Positions 1 through 7,145 of a stretch of 33,720 bases of DNA are shown one piece after another. The DNA comes from Moraxella cuniculi DSM 21768 (lineage in GTDB: Bacteria > Pseudomonadota > Gammaproteobacteria > Pseudomonadales > Moraxellaceae). Below the pieces are notes generated by a model. The model did no database searches and was not told the origin of the DNA. It saw only the letters and a program-made list of their open reading frames with translations. Numbering within the stretch: the first letter of the stretch is position 1; every line of letters begins with the position of its first letter. The stretch is from the NCBI RefSeq assembly GCF_900156515.1, contig NZ_FTNU01000022.1, positions 1 to 33,720 of the forward strand. Direction: 5' to 3'. The translations under genes were made by a program, and so were the position numbers.

Positions 1-228
1 TTTGCCAAGAAGAACTTGTTGTACAGCGTTAAGTTTAAAGGTGGTGTCATAGATGGCTTTGGTTCTTCGTCTTTTAATACCATCAATACCGTGTGTTTGG
101 TAGAGTTTGACCCAAAGCTCTACTGTTTTGTGGTCTAAACCAAAATGTTTTGCTGTGCGTTTGTAGCTGTGATTGTTTTGATAATAGGTTATCACAGACA
201 GCTTGAAATCAAGTGTGTATTTTGCCAT
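1..228 (-). CDS. IS3-family transposase OrfA (N-terminal 76 codons, cut by window edge)
   Basis: OrfA of IS3/IS150-type elements is the helix-turn-helix DNA-binding half of the transposase. A frameshift normally joins it to the DDE-containing OrfB. The visible 76 codons begin MAKYTLDFKLSVITYY and contain the first helix-turn-helix (SYKRTAKHFGLDHKTVELWV, about residues 22-41), then a basic KRRR stretch near residue 56. The frame is open to the left edge with no stop, so the gene may be intact there. The ATG at 228 lies just inside the element end, as usual in this family. Whether the element is active cannot be judged. Confidence 0.85.
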   Translation of the reverse strand, partial: MAKYTLDFKLSVITYYQNNHSYKRTAKHFGLDHKTVELWVKLYQTHGIDGIKRRRTKAIYDTTFKLNAVQQVLLGK

Positions 229-234
229 AGAAAG

Positions 235-275
235 CACCCCAAGAGTTAGTAGTGGAATGTCTAACTTTTGGGGTG
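235..275. repeat. 15-bp stem-loop at the end of the insertion sequence
   Basis: CACCCCAAGAGTTAG at 235-249 is the inverted copy, with one mismatch, of CTAACTTTTGGGGTG at 261-275, with an 11-base loop. The outer arm is part of the terminal inverted repeat and the inner arm lies just before the transposase start. A hairpin here in read-through RNA could hide the OrfA start region, as known for some insertion sequences; that role is inferred. Confidence 0.6.
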
Positions 276-282
276 CGGTTCA

Positions 283-372
283 GCATTGGCAGTGTTTTTA
301 TATTTTGGTGTGGTGCATTTGCCTGTGTTTTGCTGGCTGATTGAGCTTTGTCCTATTAAGTGGGTAATTTAA
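283..372 (+). pseudogene. possible 3' remnant of a membrane protein gene cut by the insertion sequence
   Basis: Directly after the element end there is an open plus-strand frame of 29 codons and a TAA stop, translating as ALAVFLYFGVVHLPVF followed by CWLIELCPIKWVI. It is strongly hydrophobic, as expected for the last transmembrane helix of an inner-membrane protein, and has no start of its own. I read it as the tail of a gene disrupted by the element. The family is not recognised, and such a short frame could be chance. Confidence 0.3.
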
Positions 373-780
373 GGCTTGACCAGTATAGTTAAAAATTTCG
401 CCTTGTTAATTTCCACAATGTGATAATTTATCGCTATTTTTCAGCATTATGTATATTTAGGCGAATGTGAAAGTTGGCAGTTGTCTCCATTGGGCTTGGA
501 AGCTGTTTTTGATAAGCTGCAAACTTTCCCAATATTATTGACGGAATGGCTGCTACATATAAATCATCGAACGATGCCAAAGGTATTTTTTTTAATAATA
601 AACTTATAATGCTAATTTATCATTATAAGCTTATTGGTTTGGAGTTAATAATTTTCGCTGGTGGGGTAAATTTGGCCATACAAGATAAGTGTTGGTGTTG
701 TGGGTGATTTGCTTGTTTGTTTGTGCCTTGATTGTCAATCTGGCAATGATTTTACTGATAATGGTGCATTGTACGCTTGG
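373..780. other. intergenic region between insertion sequence remnant and HAD gene
   Basis: About 400 bases without a convincing gene. They hold the unrecognised open frame at 427-609 and AT-rich DNA with the short self-complementary stretch ATAAGCTTAT near 625-634. Open frames entering from the right at 689 onward lie antisense to the HAD gene and are not credible. Confidence 0.5.
427..609 (+). pseudogene. short open frame, possible gene remnant of unknown family
   Basis: A frame open from 427 to the TAA at 607-609 encodes about 60 residues, including YLGECESWQLSPLGLEAVFD, with protein-like composition and ordinary codon use. It has no ATG with a ribosome-binding site at its start and is preceded by a stop, so it would be a 3' fragment. 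I do not recognise it. The rest of 373-780 shows only AT-rich DNA with no further gene. Confidence 0.2.
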
Positions 781-1614
781 CTATTTGGTAACAAAGGTAG
801 ACTCTGGTCTAAGCCAGCCAAGAGAATGCAGAATTTTGGCAATGCCATTTTCGTCATGGCGTGGGCAGATGATGTCAGCAGCCTGTTTGGCGGCAGGATG
901 CCCATTGTCCATGGCGATGGCAGTACCAACGAATTCAAACATTTCTAGGTCGTTTAGATGGTCGCCAAAGGCGGCGGCATCTTGGGCGTCTATCGCAAGC
1001 GATGCCAGCAGTTGTTTGATGGCACGAGCTTTGGAGCTGGTCTTGTCCAAGACATCAACAGCACAGTCATGCCAGCGAGTTGTCTTGATGGTTGCAGGCA
1101 GGCAGGGTGTGGCATCCAGTTCGCAGTCGCGATAAAAAGCGAGAATTTGATAAATCGGCTGAGCAAAGCAAATATCATCTTGATTAACAAGACGATACTT
1201 AATACCAAGCGACCCTAAGGCTGTGCGTAGATTGTCATTGACTGACAAAGCGTATACCTGATCTTTACTCATGCAGGCAGTGGCAATGTTTTTTGTCCGA
1301 AAATACGCCAGTATTTGATGAATTTGCTCATCTTCTAGCGGATAGTCAAATAATTTTTTGCCCTGATATTGGGTATATTGTCCATTTAAAGTAATCAGAT
1401 AGTCAATTTTAACTTCATCAATAAGCTCTTTGATGGCATCGGGGAAAATGCCAAGGCTGCGACCTGTGGCAATTGCCAAGAGAACTCCACGCTGCTTTAG
1501 ACTCATCAAAGCAGGCTTGACGCTTGCAGGTATGCAATGTTGGTCTTTGATATACAAAGTATCATCAATGTCAAAAAAGATAATTTTTGGCAAGCGTCTG
1601 TGTTGTGCCGTCAT
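781..1614 (-). CDS. HAD-superfamily hydrolase, Cof type
   Basis: Predicted cytoplasmic phosphatase of the Cof/YidA branch of the haloacid dehalogenase superfamily, whose members dephosphorylate sugar phosphates, cofactors or similar small metabolites. Motif I is FFDIDDTL (residues 13-20) with the nucleophile Asp15 and acid/base Asp17. Motif II is ATGRS (49-53), the motif III lysine lies in KTSSKARAI near 191-199, and motif IV is GDHLND (217-222). The insert between motifs II and III has the size of a type C2 cap. Length 277 aa fits the family. The ATG overlaps the stop of the upstream DedA gene as ATGA, so translation is probably coupled. The substrate cannot be read from sequence. Confidence 0.9.
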   Translation of the reverse strand: MTAQHRRLPKIIFFDIDDTLYIKDQHCIPASVKPALMSLKQRGVLLAIATGRSLGIFPDAIKELIDEVKIDYLITLNGQYTQYQGKKLFDYPLEDEQIHQILAYFRTKNIATACMSKDQVYALSVNDNLRTALGSLGIKYRLVNQDDICFAQPIYQILAFYRDCELDATPCLPATIKTTRWHDCAVDVLDKTSSKARAIKQLLASLAIDAQDAAAFGDHLNDLEMFEFVGTAIAMDNGHPAAKQAADIICPRHDENGIAKILHSLGWLRPESTFVTK

Positions 1615-2228
1615 GCTTGATAAACCTGCTTAATGCGTTTTATGAGCCAATAAAGCACCAAAATACCAATGATAATGGCGGCATAGCGTCCAAAAGATTC
1701 AACCACAGGGGCGACTTTTTGGTAATTGGCAGCTAATACAAAACCTGCATAAGCAAGCAATGTACTCCACAAAAATGAACCGATGGCAGTTAGGATTAAA
1801 AAAGGCAAAAGTGGCATGCGTGCCATGCCAGCAGGAATGGAAATAAGCGAGCGAATCGCTGGAATCATGCGTCCAAAAAACACCACAGATTTGCCATATT
1901 TATCGAACCATCTTTGGCTGTTTTGAATGTCTTGCGGGCTAATCAGTAGATATTTGCCATAGCGATTGACCAGTCGCAATAACCGCACTTCGTCAAATTT
2001 GCTGCCCAAATAATACAGGGGCAATGCACCCAGTACGGAGCCGACAGTGCCTGCAATAATAACCATTAATAGGTTGATTTTGCCCAATGAAGCAGCAAAC
2101 CCCGCTGCGGGCATGATTAATTCTGAAGGAATCGGCGGAAAAACATTTTCCAAAAACATCATCAGGGCGATGCCAACCGAGCCCAAATTGTCAATGATGG
2201 ATAATATCCATTGGCTTAACCAGTCCAT
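1611..2228 (-). CDS. DedA-family (VTT domain) inner-membrane protein
   Basis: Integral membrane protein of the DedA superfamily; members act in lipid carrier or phospholipid flipping and maintain the proton motive force. The 205 aa contain the reentrant-loop signature ENVFPPIPSE near residues 27-36 and the FFGRMIPAIRSLISIPAG motif (about 117-134) with the conserved arginines, flanked by several hydrophobic helices and a basic C-terminal tail (IKRIKQVYQA). It is the first gene of a two-gene minus-strand unit; its TGA overlaps the ATG of the HAD hydrolase. A second DedA protein lies at 29493-30143. It resembles the YohD/YngC-like branch more than DedA itself, by eye. Confidence 0.9.
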   Translation of the reverse strand: MDWLSQWILSIIDNLGSVGIALMMFLENVFPPIPSELIMPAAGFAASLGKINLLMVIIAGTVGSVLGALPLYYLGSKFDEVRLLRLVNRYGKYLLISPQDIQNSQRWFDKYGKSVVFFGRMIPAIRSLISIPAGMARMPLLPFLILTAIGSFLWSTLLAYAGFVLAANYQKVAPVVESFGRYAAIIIGILVLYWLIKRIKQVYQA

Positions 2229-2360
2229 ATTGTATCTAGTCTAAAAGTTTGGTGAGTGATTTGCCAGTCAAAGATTGCCGAATTAATTGTCAAAGTGCAA
2301 ACCATGCTGTGATTATGATAATACAGCCAAATGCTTAAGGCAAGATTAAGTTTGCTGGTG

Positions 2361-2366
2361 TATAAT
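2361..2366 (+). promoter_or_regulatory. candidate -10 element of the two-component operon
   Basis: TATAAT preceded by GCTGGTG, 28 bases before the response regulator ATG. No strong -35 hexamer is seen. The region 2229-2394 also holds the divergent start of the DedA gene. Confidence 0.5.
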
Positions 2367-2394
2367 GCGTCAAACGATGATAATGGGGTGAATT

Positions 2395-3072
2395 ATGGCG
2401 AAGGTATTATTGATTGAAGATGATGTGGATATTGCACAAGGGCTGATTGCAGGGCTGGGCATGCAAGGCATGATGGTTGAATGGTTTGCTGATGCCAAAT
2501 CAGGCGAGGCGGCATTATCAGCAGCGGCGTTTGATGCGGTGCTGCTTGATTTGAGCCTGCCAAAAGGCGATGGTATGCAGGTGCTGGCAAATTGGCGACA
2601 GATGGGCATGGATACGCCAGTGCTGATTATTACTGCAAGAGATGCCATTGCCAATCGTGTCGCTGGACTGAATGCAGGGGCTGATGATTATTTGGTCAAG
2701 CCATTTGCACTTGATGAGGTGATTGCACGGTTACAGGCATTGATTCGCCGCAGTCAGGGTCGCAGCCAGTCGCTGATTCGCTATGGTGAGCTTGTGTTTG
2801 ATAGCCAATCACGGCAGGTAAGCTATCAGGACAAGCCTGTGGAATTGACAGGCAAGGAGCTGGCTTTGTTGGAAGAGTTTTTGGCAGCACCAAAGCAAAT
2901 CCACAGCCGAGCGACATTGGAGGATAAATTATACGGCTGGAGTGCCGAGGTTGATAGCAACACCATCGAGGTACATATCCATCATCTGCGGAAAAAATTT
3001 GGTTCGGAGTTTATCCTAACCAAGCGAGGGATTGGATATTATCTGAATCCAAATTGGCAAATCGAAAAATAA
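2395..3072 (+). CDS. two-component response regulator, OmpR family (QseB/PmrA-like)
   Basis: DNA-binding regulator switched by phosphorylation from the downstream kinase. The receiver domain (residues 1-115) starts MAKVLLIEDD with acidic residues Glu8 and Asp9, phospho-acceptor Asp52 in VLLDLSLPKGDG, switch Thr80 and Lys102 in VKPF. The C-terminal winged helix (about 125-220) ends with the recognition region SNTIEVHIHHLRKKFG and the wing sequence RGIGYYL. Length 225 aa is standard. It is first in a two-gene operon, 32 bases before the kinase gene. The QseB/PmrA subgroup is inferred from the overall pattern; the target genes are unknown. Confidence 0.92.
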   Translation: MAKVLLIEDDVDIAQGLIAGLGMQGMMVEWFADAKSGEAALSAAAFDAVLLDLSLPKGDGMQVLANWRQMGMDTPVLIITARDAIANRVAGLNAGADDYLVKPFALDEVIARLQALIRRSQGRSQSLIRYGELVFDSQSRQVSYQDKPVELTGKELALLEEFLAAPKQIHSRATLEDKLYGWSAEVDSNTIEVHIHHLRKKFGSEFILTKRGIGYYLNPNWQIEK

Positions 3073-3104
3073 ATTTTAATAAAAAATAAATAATTACCAT
3101 ACGC

Positions 3105-4580
3105 ATGAAATACCGTTTTTCTTTAAAAAAATTATCCAAAAAGACCAAACTGCCTGCTGGTACAGACGATTTACCAAGCAGTGGCTATGAATACAGTATC
3201 CAAAAAAGACTGCTTAGTATGTTACTGATCGGCTTGCCAGCACTTTGGCTTGCGATTGTCGGTGTGGTTGGCTCAAAGCTGTGGTCAGAGATGAGCGAGA
3301 TGGGCGATACCCAAATTTCACAAGTAGCAAAATACTTGATGATAACTTCTTATGCCACGCCAAATGAACCAAAAAATACCGTCGTATTTAATAAGGATTT
3401 ATTAGAAAATATTGATGATGATTTGCTTGGTGGCGAAGATGATTATATGGGCTTTGCCATTTGGGATAAACGCGGTCGGTTGTTATTGGCAGATGATAGC
3501 GGCGAATCTTTTGTATTTCGTGAAAATTTTCAAGGCTTTATCAATGATTCGCAGGGCAAAAATCCATTGCAAAATCGCTGGAGAATTTTATACATGCCCG
3601 ATGTTAATAATGACAGAATCATTGCCGTTGGGCAGAACATGGAATCTCGCCAAGAGGTGATTTTGACTGCTTTATTGGCCAAGCTATTGCCTGCTTTGGT
3701 GGGGCTGTTGCTGTTTTTGTTGCTTGTGTGGTTTTCGGTGCGGCGGGCTTTTTTGCCTTTGCAAGTGTTGGGCGAGTCGCTACAAAGTCGCAATCCAGCC
3801 GATGGTCGCCCTGCAAGCACCAATGTCCCAAAAGAGGTCAGACCGCTGGTGGATTCTTTGAATCGCTGGTTTGTGAAAGTTGCTGATGCCATTGCACGCG
3901 AGGAGCGGTTTACCGCCGATGCATCGCATGAGCTAAAAAGCCCATTGACAGCACTCAAACTACAGGCAGATATGATGCAGCAAGCGATATTATCAGCCAA
4001 TCTTGACGAGGAAAATGAGCGGTTGTTGTACGAGCATAATCTTGGCATCAAAAAGGGCATCGAAAGAAGCAATCATCTGGTCAATCAGCTTCTTACTTTG
4101 GCGAAGTTGTCTGTTGGCGAGGGGCAACACAGGCAATTTGATACCTTGATTAACTGGCAAAAAGTCAGCGATACTGTACTGTCCCAAAGTAATTTGTTTG
4201 CACGCCAAAAGCGGTGCAGACTCAAGCGAAACCTAAGCCCATCACCGCTGCCGCTATATGGCGATGAGCTTTTGATGGAAGTGTTATGCACCAATTTGAT
4301 TGATAATGCCATCAGATATTGCCCTGAGGGCAGCACCATCTGGTTGGATATTGGCGATGATTATCTGTCGGTATATGACAATGGCAATGGGGTTGATGAG
4401 GCGTATTTGCAGCACCTTGGCGAGCGTTTTTTTCGCCCAGCGGGTCAAAAACAAACAGGCAGTGGTTTGGGTTTGTCAATTGTGCAGCGAATTTGCCAAA
4501 TGCACAAACTTAAGATTAATTTTAGCAATTTATACGACAACGAAAAACGCATCGGTTTTTGTGTGCGTCTTAGCAAATAA
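3105..4580 (+). CDS. sensor histidine kinase (QseC/PmrB-like)
   Basis: Membrane-bound kinase partner of the preceding regulator. The 491 aa show a 35-residue cytoplasmic N-tail, TM1 about 36-58, a periplasmic sensor region of some 130 residues rich in Asp/Glu (NIDDDLLGGEDDY near 102-114), TM2 about 188-211, a HAMP-like linker, then the H-box SHELKSPLTALK with phospho-acceptor His275. N-box NLIDNAIRYCPEG, G1 DNGNGVD and G2 GSGLGLSIV follow. All catalytic boxes look intact. The acidic sensor loop would suit sensing of cations or cationic compounds, as in PmrB; that is inference. The operon ends just before the division gene ftsQ but no shared role is visible. Confidence 0.92.
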   Translation: MKYRFSLKKLSKKTKLPAGTDDLPSSGYEYSIQKRLLSMLLIGLPALWLAIVGVVGSKLWSEMSEMGDTQISQVAKYLMITSYATPNEPKNTVVFNKDLLENIDDDLLGGEDDYMGFAIWDKRGRLLLADDSGESFVFRENFQGFINDSQGKNPLQNRWRILYMPDVNNDRIIAVGQNMESRQEVILTALLAKLLPALVGLLLFLLLVWFSVRRAFLPLQVLGESLQSRNPADGRPASTNVPKEVRPLVDSLNRWFVKVADAIAREERFTADASHELKSPLTALKLQADMMQQAILSANLDEENERLLYEHNLGIKKGIERSNHLVNQLLTLAKLSVGEGQHRQFDTLINWQKVSDTVLSQSNLFARQKRCRLKRNLSPSPLPLYGDELLMEVLCTNLIDNAIRYCPEGSTIWLDIGDDYLSVYDNGNGVDEAYLQHLGERFFRPAGQKQTGSGLGLSIVQRICQMHKLKINFSNLYDNEKRIGFCVRLSK

Positions 4581-4795
4581 CGCCAAAAACTGCCATGATT
4601 ATTTGATGGGCGAGTATTTGGGCAAAAAAGTGTAATAATATGTAACAAACACTGGATTTTTTTAAAAAATTCTCTGCTTGTTGCTTTAAATTATTAGCAA
4701 AATGCGTTAACATATGCTAATTTTTCCCAAAGTTAGAATGGCTACGATTTACACTTGGTATTTTTGGATTATTTTGACAATTCGCGGCAAATCCC

Positions 4796-5512
4796 ATGAC
4801 TACATTGTTTCAACAACGGCTTATTTTGCAGCCTTGGCAGTCTGTCTTGATGACACTGCTGGTTGTGGTCTTGCTTGGATTTTTGTTGAATTATGCCATC
4901 AAAAATAGCGAAAGCAAACCGATAGTTATTGAGTCAAAGCAGCTATCAGCAGCACAACTTCAGGCATTGCAAAAGGTGGTGCAACCGATCGGCTCGGTGC
5001 AGTTTTTTGCCAGTGATTTATCACAAATCCATCAGGCGATAAGTCAGCTGTCGTGGGTGCAAGATGTCAGCGTATACCGTGATTGGAATCGTGGCGTGGT
5101 GGTCTCGGTGATACCACGAAAGGCGGTGGCAAATTTTGGCAGTGATAGATTGCTTGATGCCAGCGGTGTGGTGTATCAACCTGCCGATGATGCCCAGCTG
5201 ATGGATGCACGGCTGGTGAATTTGCACGGCAGGGCAGATGAATCAACTCAAATCATGCAAAAACTCAAGCGGGTAAATGCGTGGTTTTTGCCTTTGGGTA
5301 TTTATGTGCAGGATTTGATTTTGACACCGCGTCAAACTTGGATTATTCGCTTTAATAATGGCATGCGTGTCATGGTAGACCATGAGGATACCGAGCAAAA
5401 ACTGTACAATCTGGCGATGCAATTGCAAAGCACTTTGGCTGATGACTTACCAAAAATTGATTCGGTAGATTTACGTTATAAGAATGGTTTTGCGATTGCA
5501 TGGCGACGCTGA
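4796..5512 (+). CDS. ftsQ: cell division protein FtsQ
   Basis: Bitopic inner-membrane divisome protein that recruits FtsB/FtsL and later proteins. The 238 aa have a short cytoplasmic tail, one transmembrane helix (about 15-34) and a periplasmic POTRA domain (about 45-110) with the pattern LSWVQDVSVYRDWNRGVVVSV followed by IPRKAVANF, typical of FtsQ. A beta domain with RFNNGMRVMV follows, and the protein ends SVDLRYKNGFAIAWRR, matching the usual DLRY-x-NG-x-A-v-x-W ending. The ATG has no strong ribosome-binding site. It is followed after 125 bases by ftsA. The usual upstream neighbours murC and ddl are absent; a sensor kinase gene is there instead. Confidence 0.93.
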   Translation: MTTLFQQRLILQPWQSVLMTLLVVVLLGFLLNYAIKNSESKPIVIESKQLSAAQLQALQKVVQPIGSVQFFASDLSQIHQAISQLSWVQDVSVYRDWNRGVVVSVIPRKAVANFGSDRLLDASGVVYQPADDAQLMDARLVNLHGRADESTQIMQKLKRVNAWFLPLGIYVQDLILTPRQTWIIRFNNGMRVMVDHEDTEQKLYNLAMQLQSTLADDLPKIDSVDLRYKNGFAIAWRR

Positions 5513-5581
5513 TTGGCTTGGCTGTGATGATTTGGTTGGCTTTATCAATAAAATAAAGCTGTAAGTTAATATTAAAAATGA

Positions 5582-5613
5582 CACCACCAAAACTTGATAA
5601 TCAACAGGTGGTG
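5582..5613. repeat. inverted repeat in the ftsA leader
   Basis: CACCACC at 5582-5588 and GGTGGTG at 5607-5613 can form a 7-bp stem with an 18-base loop, starting 56 bases before the ftsA start codon. No T-tract follows, so it is not an obvious terminator; it could affect ftsA mRNA structure or be chance. Confidence 0.35.
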
Positions 5614-5637
5614 ATTGAGGTACTTTAAGGAAATTTT

Positions 5638-6924
5638 GTGTCCCTTCATGCGGTAATACACATAGGCTCTACGGCTGTTTGTACGGTAATCGGTCATTTT
5701 CAGACCAAAGATTCAGGCAAGCACCTAAAAATAGCAGCTGTTGGCTTGGCACACACAGATGCTTTTTTGGGAGGTCGTGTGCATGACCGCACGCATCTGC
5801 TGTCAGCGATTCACAAATCAATTGATGAAGCCAGCAATATGTCCAAGCATATGCAGGCACTGAAGCTAAACAGTGCGGTGCTGTGTTTTGGTTCTGCTGC
5901 CATGCAATCGCAAAACAAAATGCAAGAAATCACAATTGAAGATGGTAAGATTAAGCAAGAAAATATCAATCAAGCCCTTGAGAAACTGGCACAAAGCAGC
6001 ACCGATGATTACATGGTTTTTCAGTGCAGTTTTCAGAAGGTATTTGCAGATGGTGAGATAGTGGATAATCCAGTGGATATCCATGCCAAGACAGCCCAGT
6101 CGGCAGCTCATGTGATTAGCTTGCCTGACTCACAAGCCAGCCAGATGGCAGAGCTATTTGCCTATCATGATGTGCAGATACAGACCAATGTTTTTGATGG
6201 CGTTGCAGGGGCGTATTATGCCCTAAGCAAGGCGGACAGAGATGCAGGTGCGTGTTTTATTGATATTGGTGCTGGCACAACCAAAGTATGTGTCTACAAA
6301 GAAGGCGTTTTGATTTATAGCCGCTGCCTGAATATCGGTGGCACGATGGTTGATGCTGATATTGCCACGCAATACAATATCGCCTTGGCTGATGCTGAAA
6401 GTTTCAAGCGTCAAGAAGGCACGCTAAACCGCAACAAATACAGTGCTGGAGCGATTGTTAGCTACAAAAAGAACACCAAGCAAGAAAAAACCATGCTAAG
6501 ACGAGCATTTAATCAAGTCATTGAAATGCGTTATCGTCAAATTTTTGATGAAGTAATGTGTGATATTGATCCACAGTTATTGATGAGTCTTGGTGCAGGC
6601 GTGGTATTGGCTGGCGGTGGGGCAAGAATGGACGGTTTGCTTGAGTTTGCTCGCGAGTATATCAGCATTAAGACGCGTTTGATTGACAGCAACCCTAATA
6701 TATCACCAGATCCTGATTATCTTAGTGATGAAAATATCCAGTTGATTAACAAGCATTTGGCTGACAATACGCTGCATACCGTACTTGGTGCTTTGCTGTA
6801 CTATGGCGACAATGTGCATTTTGTGGAGCAAGAAGACCAAAAAGACACTTGGTGGAGACGAGCTTGGCGGCCAATTTCTCAGATCTTGAATAGGTGTGCA
6901 GCTTGGCTTCGCCAAGTGGGGTAA
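5638..6924 (+). CDS. ftsA: cell division protein FtsA
   Basis: Actin-family protein that anchors FtsZ to the inner membrane. The GTG start at 5638 is supported by AAGGA seven bases upstream. Phosphate-2 loop FIDIGAGTTKV lies near residues 207-217, adenosine motif VLAGGGARMDGL near 323-334, and a C-terminal amphipathic helix (WWRRAWRPISQILNRCAAW, about 406-424) is the expected membrane-targeting sequence. Length 428 aa is normal. The phosphate-1 loop reads VIHIGSTAVCTVIG: His stands where FtsA proteins usually have Asp/Glu, and Ala where Lys is usual. Sits 125 bases after ftsQ and 221 bases before ftsZ. Confidence 0.94.
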   Translation: MSLHAVIHIGSTAVCTVIGHFQTKDSGKHLKIAAVGLAHTDAFLGGRVHDRTHLLSAIHKSIDEASNMSKHMQALKLNSAVLCFGSAAMQSQNKMQEITIEDGKIKQENINQALEKLAQSSTDDYMVFQCSFQKVFADGEIVDNPVDIHAKTAQSAAHVISLPDSQASQMAELFAYHDVQIQTNVFDGVAGAYYALSKADRDAGACFIDIGAGTTKVCVYKEGVLIYSRCLNIGGTMVDADIATQYNIALADAESFKRQEGTLNRNKYSAGAIVSYKKNTKQEKTMLRRAFNQVIEMRYRQIFDEVMCDIDPQLLMSLGAGVVLAGGGARMDGLLEFAREYISIKTRLIDSNPNISPDPDYLSDENIQLINKHLADNTLHTVLGALLYYGDNVHFVEQEDQKDTWWRRAWRPISQILNRCAAWLRQVG

Positions 6925-7085
6925 CTTAGGTTTATGCGTGGCGATGAATGGCATGAGCTGTCTTTATTGATAATTATGCGGATAATTTTGCCAAATTTTG
7001 CCATAGCAGAACCTTTGATTAAAAAAAATTTAATTATTTGGCGATTTATGCACGGGTTTGCCTTGCCAAAAATACCGATTGTGCG

Positions 7086-7091
7086 TACAAT
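7086..7091 (+). promoter_or_regulatory. candidate -10 element upstream of ftsZ
   Basis: TACAAT preceded by GTGCG, 54 bases before the ftsZ ATG. A near-identical string (TTGCGTACAATGG) precedes the PHP gene at 8342, suggesting a shared promoter type that would give ftsZ its own transcription. Confidence 0.4.
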
Positions 7092-7145
7092 GGTATTATT
7101 TGATAGCTATCTTTGATTTAGCATTTACACATTTTGGAGTAGAGT

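Larger units (their letters stand above)
1..282 (-). mobile_element. IS3-family (IS150-like) insertion sequence, partial, one end
   Basis: The segment ends at 282 with the IS3-type terminus: read on the minus strand it starts TGAACCGCACCCCAAAAG, with the terminal TG and CCCC-A-AAGTT pattern typical of the IS150 subgroup. A transposase OrfA frame starts 54 bases inside this end and runs off the left edge. The other end and any target duplication lie outside the window. The subgroup is judged from the terminus and the protein, not from a database match. Confidence 0.85.

Noticed and set aside
689-1135. Plus-strand open frames over the HAD gene
   Set aside because: They lie antisense to a well-supported HAD hydrolase with intact motifs, and their translations are not protein-like.
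4642-4690. Terminator after the sensor kinase gene
   Set aside because: Only an A/T stem (TTTTTTTAAAAAA-like) is present with no GC-containing hairpin.
4714-4908. Open frame in front of and overlapping the start of ftsQ
   Set aside because: No ribosome-binding site, and it overlaps the ftsQ N-terminus in another frame; shows no recognisable protein features.
6934-7116. 60-codon frame between ftsA and ftsZ
   Set aside because: Covers the ftsZ promoter region, lacks a ribosome-binding site and resembles translated AT-rich spacer.
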